This document shows positions 14,558 to 19,666 of a stretch of DNA of 19,666 nucleotides, piece after piece. The first letter of the stretch is position 1. The number at the start of each line of letters is the position of its first letter. Both the position numbers and the translations under genes were made by a program. Location of the stretch: positions 1 through 19,666 of the forward strand of contig JAFWOP010000119.1 in the NCBI GenBank assembly GCA_017545365.1, written 5' to 3'. The DNA comes from Bacteroidales bacterium. GTDB lineage: Bacteria > Bacteroidota > Bacteroidia > Bacteroidales > P3. The notes beneath the pieces were generated by a model. It saw only the letters and a program-made list of their open reading frames with translations, searched no databases and was not told where the DNA came from.

Positions 14558-14629
14558 GAGGTAAGAACTAAGAACTACGAACCAACTCTTAGTTCTTACC
14601 TCTTACTTCAATTAGAACCCACCATAAGT
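14551..14629. repeat. Family B element: 23-bp perfect inverted repeat plus shared 17-mer
   Basis: The left arm 14551-14573 (GAAGTAAGAGGTAAGAAC...) is the exact reverse complement of 14587-14609, with a 13-nt loop. The left arm contains the stop codon of the LpxA-like gene. The element continues into TAGAACCCACCATAAGT (14613-14629), which matches 6325-6341 exactly and ends two bases before the ATG of the VOC gene. It may fold as a long AU-rich hairpin; no T tract follows it. Confidence 0.7.
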
Positions 14630-14631
14630 CC

Positions 14632-15021
14632 ATGCTACATCTGAACAAAGTACATCATATCGCCGTCATCTGCTCCAATTATCAAAAGAGCCTTGACTTC
14701 TACACCCGTGTGCTGGGGTTGAGTCTGCTTGCTGAGCATTATCGGGCAGACAGCGACTCTTACAAAGCCGACCTGGCCCTCAATGGCCAATATGTCGTAG
14801 AACTGTTTTCCTTCCCCTCACCGCCGCCTCGGCCTACCCATCCCGAGGCAGCGGGTCTCAGGCATCTGGCCTTTGAGGTGACGCACCTGCATGACGAGTT
14901 AGCAGAATTGGAGCGGTTGGGCGTGACACACGAAGCCGTCAGGACAGATGCCTACACAGGCAAGCACTTTGTGTTCCTGCAAGACCCCGACGGCCTGCCG
15001 ATAGAGATGTATGAGAAATAA
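14632..15021 (+). CDS. VOC family protein, YaeR/GloA2-like
   Basis: A 129-residue single-domain vicinal-oxygen-chelate protein, the usual length for the YaeR/GloA2 group. The start LNKVHHIAVICSNYQKSLDFYTRVLGL is characteristic. The four expected metal ligands are His9, Glu57 (YVVELFSF), His78 (GLRHLAFEV) and Glu125 (LPIEMYE). Homologues resemble glyoxalase I; YaeR-type proteins have no proven substrate, so methylglyoxal detoxification is only a possibility. It is cytoplasmic. The ATG directly follows a repeat-derived module shared with the region upstream of aguB, and the gene could be read through from the flavin reductase-LpxA pair. A nested hairpin follows the stop. Confidence 0.93.
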   Translation: MLHLNKVHHIAVICSNYQKSLDFYTRVLGLSLLAEHYRADSDSYKADLALNGQYVVELFSFPSPPPRPTHPEAAGLRHLAFEVTHLHDELAELERLGVTHEAVRTDAYTGKHFVFLQDPDGLPIEMYEK

Positions 15022-15026
15022 TCAAG

Positions 15027-15082
15027 CGTTTTCGATAAGCCGAATCCAGACAAGCCTGCTTGTATGGTGAGGCGAGAAAACG
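15027..15082 (+). terminator. Nested hairpin after the VOC gene
   Basis: The outer stem CGTTTTC (15027-15033) pairs with GAAAACG (15076-15082). The inner stem ACAAGC (15050-15055) pairs with GCTTGT (15058-15063). It begins 6 nt after the stop codon, which suits a terminator or a 3' stabilising structure. There is no T tract, so intrinsic termination is doubtful. Confidence 0.35.
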
Positions 15083-15140
15083 ACAGCCAACGAAGAAACA
15101 GATACAATAATTCCGTCCCATTGACGTTTACAAACTTATT

Positions 15141-15827
15141 ATGACAAAAGCTCTTTTTATCAACGGGAGCCCCCGTAAGAATTTTAACACGGCACAGCTG
15201 CTACAGAAGGCCTTGGAAGGTGCGCAGGAGGCTGGTGCCGAAGTGGAAATGGTCAACCTCTACGACCGCAATATGAACTACAAAGGCTGCATGAGCTGCT
15301 TTGCCTGCAAGGTAAAGGGTGGAAAGAAAGGCGTCTGCTCCTTCCCCGACGACCTGAAGCCCATCATGGAGAAGGCCGTCGATGCCGACGTGCTGGTGTG
15401 CGGCTCGCCGGTCTATTGCGGCTACCCCACGGCGGGTTTGCGCGCCTTCATGGAGAGGCTCATCTTTCCTGGGGTGAACTACTCCGACTTCCGCAGCCCT
15501 GTGGTGGTCAAGCCCAAGCGGTCAGCCACTATTTTCACCATGAACTGTCCGGACGAGGAGATGTACCGCGCCAACGACTACCACATCCTGATGGACACCA
15601 CTGCCCGCCAGCTGGGCATGTTCGGCCCTACGGAAATCCTCTACAGTTTTGACACCTACCAGTTCAACGACTACAGCCGCTACGACGCCGCCATGCTCCC
15701 CGAAGAGCACAAAGCCCGCATGCGCGACACGCAGTTCCCCCAAGACCTGCAGAAAGCCTACGAACTCGGCAAACGGCTGGCGTCTCTGAACTCCGACGGG
15801 GAAAGCCCCGTCTCGCGGCGGAAATAG
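15141..15827 (+). CDS. Iron-sulfur flavoprotein-like flavodoxin-fold protein
   Basis: A 228-residue cytoplasmic protein of the NADPH-dependent FMN reductase/flavodoxin-like family. The N-terminal ALFINGSPRKNFNTAQLLQ is the FMN-phosphate loop, and VLVCGSPVYCGYPTAGLRAFMERL is the second flavin loop. Between them, YKGCMSCFACKVKGGKKGVC supplies Cys50, Cys53, Cys56 and Cys66. This compact CX2CX2CX9C set is of the type that ligates a [4Fe-4S] cluster in archaeal and bacterial iron-sulfur flavoproteins (Isf). It probably acts as an electron-transfer flavoprotein or quinone/nitro reductase with an unknown partner. Its 3' end overlaps the end of the convergent AraC gene by 70 nt, and its last 13 residues (LNSDGESPVSRRK) are encoded in the overlap with a hairpin. 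Confidence 0.9.
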   Translation: MTKALFINGSPRKNFNTAQLLQKALEGAQEAGAEVEMVNLYDRNMNYKGCMSCFACKVKGGKKGVCSFPDDLKPIMEKAVDADVLVCGSPVYCGYPTAGLRAFMERLIFPGVNYSDFRSPVVVKPKRSATIFTMNCPDEEMYRANDYHILMDTTARQLGMFGPTEILYSFDTYQFNDYSRYDAAMLPEEHKARMRDTQFPQDLQKAYELGKRLASLNSDGESPVSRRK

Positions 15828-16624
15828 CGGCTGAAAGCCGCCTGTTCACTAAAGCCCAACATGTAGGCGATGGCTTGCACCGAGAGGTCGTGCCGCATGT
15901 GGAGAAGCATCTTGGCTTCCCTCACAATATGGCGATGTATCCAATATGCAGCCGTGTGCCCGGTTTCATGCTTGATGATGGCACTGAAATGCTTGGTTGA
16001 CAGGCAGGCCTGACTAGCGTAAAAGCCCACGTCGCGATGCTCGCGGAAATGCTGTGCAAGACCGTTATGGAACCGTATGCTGACCTGTTTGGCCGTGTGG
16101 CTTTCGTTCAGTTTGCTCATGCGGTAACGACTTAGCAGCCGCAAGAGGAATTCCAGCAGGCGCGACATCAGCATGCGCCGGTCGGGCAGTTCAAGGCGCT
16201 TGATTTCGCGCATGCCCTCCACCACACTCGCAATCATCTTGTACTCGTGTCTGTCGAGCTTCACATTGGGATGCGGCTCGTAGCGGTAGCGCATCTGGTT
16301 GATGATTTGAAGCATGGGGTCGTTTAGTACCGAGGCATCGACAATAATCAGAGTGGCAAGATAATCGTCGGTCACACTTACCTTGCGCAGACTGTGGTTA
16401 GGAAATATCACCCCCACAGTGTGCTGTTCCGAATAGTCGACGAGGTCGTCATACATAAGATCGATTTGCCCCCTATGGCCGATACAGATTACATAATCGG
16501 ACGAAACAAAGGACTCATCGCCTGAGGGCAGTCCCCTCACGTCGTCGAATACCACGATGCCTTCCTCTTTGATTCTTTGAGGATAAAGATTCATCGGGTG
16601 AGTGTATGGTTGCGCTGTATTCAT
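15758..16624 (-). CDS. AraC family transcriptional regulator
   Basis: A 288-residue cytoplasmic regulator. Residues about 1-160 form a cupin-like ligand-sensing half, including VICIGHRGQIDLMYDD. Residues 185-282 carry the two AraC-type helix-turn-helix units: FYASQACLSTKHFSAIIKHE (about 201-220) and the more conserved SVQAIAYMLGFSEQAAFSRYFRRETGLSPSEFR (about 248-280). The conserved GFSEQAAFSRYFRR stretch supports correct length at the C-terminus, with only about eight residues beyond. The start chosen is M1 at 16624; M11 (MNLYPQRI) is an alternative if the transcript is not leaderless. It is divergent from the beta-helix protein gene (132-nt spacer), so it may regulate that gene or itself. 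It is convergent and overlapping with the iron-sulfur flavoprotein gene. The effector is unknown. Confidence 0.93.
   Translation of the reverse strand: MNTAQPYTHPMNLYPQRIKEEGIVVFDDVRGLPSGDESFVSSDYVICIGHRGQIDLMYDDLVDYSEQHTVGVIFPNHSLRKVSVTDDYLATLIIVDASVLNDPMLQIINQMRYRYEPHPNVKLDRHEYKMIASVVEGMREIKRLELPDRRMLMSRLLEFLLRLLSRYRMSKLNESHTAKQVSIRFHNGLAQHFREHRDVGFYASQACLSTKHFSAIIKHETGHTAAYWIHRHIVREAKMLLHMRHDLSVQAIAYMLGFSEQAAFSRYFRRETGLSPSEFRDASRLPSS
15795..15841. terminator. Paired hairpins at the convergent gene ends
   Basis: GACGGGG-AAAG-CCCCGTC (15795-15812) and GCGGCT-GAA-AGCCGC (15827-15841) are perfect stems. The first lies in the overlap of both genes. The second follows the flavoprotein stop directly but is inside the AraC frame. 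They could act as bidirectional attenuating structures; there is no T tract on either side. Confidence 0.4.
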
Positions 16625-16628
16625 AGTG

Positions 16629-16636
16629 CAAAAATA
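16629..16636 (-). promoter_or_regulatory. Promoter -7 box of the AraC gene
   Basis: On the minus strand, TATTTTTG followed by CACT and then ATG. This is the same arrangement as at the GT4 gene (TATTTTTG-CAGC-ATG). A TTTG further upstream is a candidate -33 element. It predicts a leaderless message from M1, or a leader of about 30 nt if translation starts at M11. Confidence 0.5.
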
Positions 16637-16699
16637 CGGATTTTTTTTGACACAAACAGAAAAACAGACTTTTTGCCAAACACTGCCGTCGATATGCTA

Positions 16700-16730
16700 T
16701 TGTGCAAACGACCTTTTCACCGTAATTTTG
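16700..16730 (+). promoter_or_regulatory. Promoter of the beta-helix protein gene
   Basis: TAATTTTG (16723-16730) fits the TAnnTTTG -7 consensus, with TTG (16700-16702) 20 nt upstream as -33. The ATG is 27 nt downstream of the -7 box. It lies in the spacer shared with the divergent AraC gene and could be a target of that regulator. Confidence 0.6.
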
Positions 16731-16757
16731 CAAAACGAAGACAAATACTCTATTATT

Positions 16758-18605
16758 ATGAAAAAGGCATCTATCTTATTCATTCTGTTTGCATTCGCAT
16801 CTTACAGCATTGCACAGGCACAAACCGACAACACCGTGGAAATCGCCTACAACGGCACCACGGCGACAGTAACCGTGGCCGACAACATCAGCCAGCACCT
16901 GACCATCACCCAGCAAGGGGCTCACGTCTCCACCCAGCAAAGCGACTCCCTCGCCAGCGAAATCACCTACAGACTCACCGGCACATCGACCGACGGCGAG
17001 TTCTATATGTCGGGCAGCTACAAGGCCACCATCGAGCTGAATGGCCTCACGCTGACCAACGCCACGCCCGTCTACAGCGGTGCCGCCGTACACATCCAGA
17101 ACGGCAAGCGCATCAACGTAAAGGTCATCACCGGTACCACCAACACCCTCGTCGATGCCGCCAGTGGCTCGCAGAAGGGCTGCCTCTATGTGAAGGGCCA
17201 CGCCGAATTCAAGCAGCAGGGCACCCTCAACGTGGTGGGCAACGTGAAGCACGCCATCAAAGCAGGTGAGTACATCAGCCTCAAGAATGCCACGATCAAC
17301 ATCACCTCGGCCGTGGGCGACGGCATCCAGTGCGATCTTGATGGCGACACAGCCACCGCCATCACCGAGGACCTCGAGGACGAGGACAGCGGCAATATCT
17401 ATATCGAGGGCGGCAACATCACCGTCAACTGCGCCGCCATCGCCGCCAAGGGCATCAAGGCGGCTGGCGACATCTTCATCTCCGGTGAACCCATCATCGA
17501 TGTCACCACCAGCGGCAATGGAGAATGGGACGAGGATGACCTGGAGACCAAGGCCGCCTGTGGCATCAGCGCCGACGGCGACATCGACATCAGCGGCGGC
17601 ACCCTCACGCTCACCGCCACCGGCTCGGGCGGTAAGGGTATGAAGTGCGACAGTGTGCTGACCATCAGCGGCGGCGACATCACGGTGACTACTTCCGGCG
17701 GCTTATACTATAATAATGGCACCACCGAGAACACCAACTATACCGGCAACACAGACAATGTCAGCAGCGACTACTATTCGTCGCCCAAGGGCATCAAGGC
17801 CGGCGTGAAGACGCAGGTTGGCAACAGCTACACCTATAGCGGCGGAATGGTTATCAGTGGCGGCAAGGTGAAGGTTACCACCAGCGGCTATAACGGCGAA
17901 GGTATCGAAAGTAAGAACTACCTCAATATCACCGGAGGCGAGATTTATGTCAACGCCTACGACGACGGCATCAACTCGGCGCAGGATATGACCATCTCGG
18001 GCGGCTACGTCTATTCCCGCTCCAACAACAACGACGGCATCGACGCCAACGGCAATGTCTACCTCAACGGAGGTTTGGTGTATGCCATCGGTTCGGGCGG
18101 TGCAGAGAATGCCATCGATGCCAATAGCGAGGAGGGCAAGAAGGTCTATGTCAATGGCGGTGTTCTTATCGCCGTGGGTGGCGTTGAGAACGGTGCCACC
18201 TACAACCAGCCCAAGATTCAGCAATCCTCTGTCAGCAGCAATACCTGGTACACCGTCACCTACGGCGACAACGCTGTAGCTTTCAAAACCCCCACCATCA
18301 GCAATGGCGGTGGCCCCGGCGGTGGCGGCCCCGGCGGTGGCAATTCAAGCGGACTTGTCATTTCCGCCCCTAGCACTCCCTCTCTTGCCACTGGCAACAA
18401 CGTCACCGGAGGCACCTCTCATTTCGAAGGCAATTGCTATGTAGGAGGCGGCAGTGTTGGCATCGATGATGTGGAGACCGAGCAGCAGAGTGTCAACGAC
18501 CCGCGCGTCTTCACCATCGATGGACGCTACCTTGGCAACGAAGTCCCCGCCACCTTCCGCGGTGTCTACATCCAGAACGGCAAGAAGCATATCAAACTGC
18601 GTTAA
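16758..18605 (+). CDS. Cthe_2159-type carbohydrate-binding beta-helix protein
   Basis: A 615-residue exported protein; MKKASILFILFAFASYSIAQA is the signal peptide. Residues about 45-500 are a right-handed beta-helix with recurring ISGG/ITGG turns (DIDISGGTLTLTATGSGGKG, LTISGGDITVTT, NITGGEIYVNAYDDGINS, TISGGYVYSRSNNNDGIDA, YLNGGLVYAIGSGG). These closely match the Cthe_2159 carbohydrate-binding family, which binds polygalacturonate-type glycans in the characterised member. A Gly-rich linker GGGPGGGGPGGGNSSG lies near residue 520. The extreme C-terminus DGRYLGNEVPATFRGVYIQNGKKHIKLR resembles the short C-terminal sorting-like tail of Prevotella secreted proteins. It is probably cell-surface. A frame open further upstream is not used, since the signal peptide and promoter fix this start. 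AraC lies divergent; a second beta-helix protein follows. Confidence 0.88.
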   Translation: MKKASILFILFAFASYSIAQAQTDNTVEIAYNGTTATVTVADNISQHLTITQQGAHVSTQQSDSLASEITYRLTGTSTDGEFYMSGSYKATIELNGLTLTNATPVYSGAAVHIQNGKRINVKVITGTTNTLVDAASGSQKGCLYVKGHAEFKQQGTLNVVGNVKHAIKAGEYISLKNATINITSAVGDGIQCDLDGDTATAITEDLEDEDSGNIYIEGGNITVNCAAIAAKGIKAAGDIFISGEPIIDVTTSGNGEWDEDDLETKAACGISADGDIDISGGTLTLTATGSGGKGMKCDSVLTISGGDITVTTSGGLYYNNGTTENTNYTGNTDNVSSDYYSSPKGIKAGVKTQVGNSYTYSGGMVISGGKVKVTTSGYNGEGIESKNYLNITGGEIYVNAYDDGINSAQDMTISGGYVYSRSNNNDGIDANGNVYLNGGLVYAIGSGGAENAIDANSEEGKKVYVNGGVLIAVGGVENGATYNQPKIQQSSVSSNTWYTVTYGDNAVAFKTPTISNGGGPGGGGPGGGNSSGLVISAPSTPSLATGNNVTGGTSHFEGNCYVGGGSVGIDDVETEQQSVNDPRVFTIDGRYLGNEVPATFRGVYIQNGKKHIKLR

Positions 18606-18686
18606 CAGCATCAGGCATCTTTTTCGTCAAAGTGGGCAACTATCCCGCCAAACGTATTGTAATAATCAAATATGTCATAAATCATT

Positions 18687-19666
18687 ATGGTAAAAAAAAC
18701 TTTCCTTACAGCAGTATGCTGCTTGGCAGCAATGTTCGCAATGGCACAGCCGCCGCAGGACAATACTCCGACCTATCCCAGCGGTGCAACTTATGTTTTG
18801 AGCAACGGCTCGACAGTGACCAAGACCGGCGAGAGCCTCAGCTGTTCGACACAGTATTACAATGTCGTTCAGGTGTCGAACGGAAACCTCACCCTATCGG
18901 GCTGCACCCTCAGCAAGACAGGTAGCGGCAGCAGTGGCGACAACAGCAGCTTCTACGGCAACAACAGCACCATCTATGCAGGTTCGGCCAGCAGCTCAGG
19001 CTACAACAGCACCAGCAGTGCAACATCTGCGGTCATCAATATCTCGAATTGCACCATCACCAGCAGCTCACAGGGAGCGAATGCTGTGTTTGCCACCAAT
19101 GGTGCCACCATCAACGTTGACGGCGTGACCATCACGAACAACAGTAGCGTGTCGCGCGGACTGCATGCCACCTATGGTGGCGTCATCAACGCCTCCAACG
19201 TCAACATCACCACCAACGAGGCCACTTCGTCCACCATTGCAACCGACCGTGGCGGTGGCACAGTGACCGTCAACGGTGGTACGGCAACAGCCAATGGCTC
19301 TAAATCGGCCGTCATCTACTCCACCGGCACCATGTCCGCCACCGACCTCACCGGCACCTCATCGCAGGGCGAGATAGCAGTCATCGAGGGCGACAACAGC
19401 ATCGCCATGACTGACTGCGAGATGACCAGTGGCAGCAGCGAACGTGGCCTGCTGATGATGCAGAGCGGCAGCGGCGATGCCAGCGGCGTGAACCCCGTGA
19501 TGACCATCACCGGCACATCGCTCACTATGACAGACAATAGCGCCCCGCTGCTTGAAGTAGCCACCTGCGTCAACGCCACCTGCACCCTCGACGGCTGCAC
19601 CCTCACCGTGCCGAGCGGTGTCATTATGTATGTTATGGACGACTCGCAGTGGAGCACCAGCGGAGC
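18687..19666 (+). CDS. Secreted Ser/Thr/Asn-rich beta-helix-like protein, partial (3' end beyond window)
   Basis: The frame is open from the ATG at 18687 to the window end without a stop, giving 326 residues so far. MVKKTFLTAVCCLAAMFAMAQ is a signal peptide. The rest is low in charge and rich in Ser, Thr, Asn and Gly, with repeating short strands (NVVQVSNGNLTLSGCTLSK, AVINISNCTITSSSQG, ATINVDGVTITNNSS, GVINASNVNITTNEA, GGTVTVNGGTATANG, SIAMTDCEMTSGSS). This is the pattern of a right-handed parallel beta-helix. I do not recognise a catalytic signature, so adhesin, glycan-binding or lyase-like roles are all open. It starts 81 nt after the Cthe_2159-type gene and is likely co-expressed with it, though the spacer shows no hairpin or clear promoter. 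Confidence 0.82.
   Translation, partial: MVKKTFLTAVCCLAAMFAMAQPPQDNTPTYPSGATYVLSNGSTVTKTGESLSCSTQYYNVVQVSNGNLTLSGCTLSKTGSGSSGDNSSFYGNNSTIYAGSASSSGYNSTSSATSAVINISNCTITSSSQGANAVFATNGATINVDGVTITNNSSVSRGLHATYGGVINASNVNITTNEATSSTIATDRGGGTVTVNGGTATANGSKSAVIYSTGTMSATDLTGTSSQGEIAVIEGDNSIAMTDCEMTSGSSERGLLMMQSGSGDASGVNPVMTITGTSLTMTDNSAPLLEVATCVNATCTLDGCTLTVPSGVIMYVMDDSQWSTSG

Noticed and set aside
16602..16757. N-terminal extension of the Cthe_2159-type gene
   Set aside because: It would place 52 extra residues before a clear signal peptide and would cover the divergent promoters.

Overview
The window looks like a chromosomal segment of a gut- or rumen-type member of the Bacteroidales (Bacteroidota). 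The evidence is several TAnnTTTG-type -7 promoter boxes, no recognisable Shine-Dalgarno sites before the genes, lipoprotein signal peptides, a secreted TonB_C-only protein, DUF3857/transglutaminase proteins, a Bacteroidales-type acyl-ACP thioesterase and LpxA-family protein, and secreted beta-helix proteins with a Prevotella-like C-terminal tail. I see no rRNA, tRNA, CRISPR array, phage or transposase gene.

Layout. (1) 1-366: no credible gene. It holds a REP-like pair of stem-loops and a stretch with several further stems that could be a structured RNA or a 3' UTR. (2) 367-4912, minus strand: a compact operon of a GT4 glycosyltransferase, a DUF3857-transglutaminase protein with an intact Cys-His-Asp triad, and a shorter paralogue in which all three triad positions are substituted. 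(3) 5062-6174, plus: an HtrA/Deg-type lipoprotein protease. (4) 6441-8912, plus: N-carbamoylputrescine amidase (aguB), agmatine deiminase (aguA) and a small lipoprotein; aguA and aguB together convert agmatine to putrescine. (5) 8994-10685, minus: a TonB_C protein, a YbjQ-family protein and a YD-repeat-like lipoprotein. (6) 10898-15021, plus: TPR protein, CPBP membrane protease, acyl-ACP thioesterase, flavin reductase-like protein, LpxA-like hexapeptide protein and a YaeR-type VOC protein. (7) 15141-16624: an iron-sulfur flavoprotein-like gene converging with an AraC regulator; their 3' ends overlap by 70 nt. (8) 16758-19666, plus: a Cthe_2159-type beta-helix protein divergent from the AraC gene, then a second Ser/Thr/Asn-rich beta-helix-like protein that runs off the window.

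The most unusual feature is the intergenic DNA. Three dispersed repeat types recur. Family A is an AT-rich element with core TTGGCGCGGTCAAAT. It occurs in both orientations at five loci, and at four of them runs right up to the next start codon. Family B consists of GAAGTAAGA/AGTTTTTACTTTTTAG-type elements that form inverted repeats and in two cases supply the upstream gene's stop codon. The third type is REP-like GC-rich stem-loops containing GCGTCCC(n3)GGGACGC. The repeats appear to provide leaders, stop codons and in one case the C-terminus of a protein, so they are the best candidate here for something undescribed.
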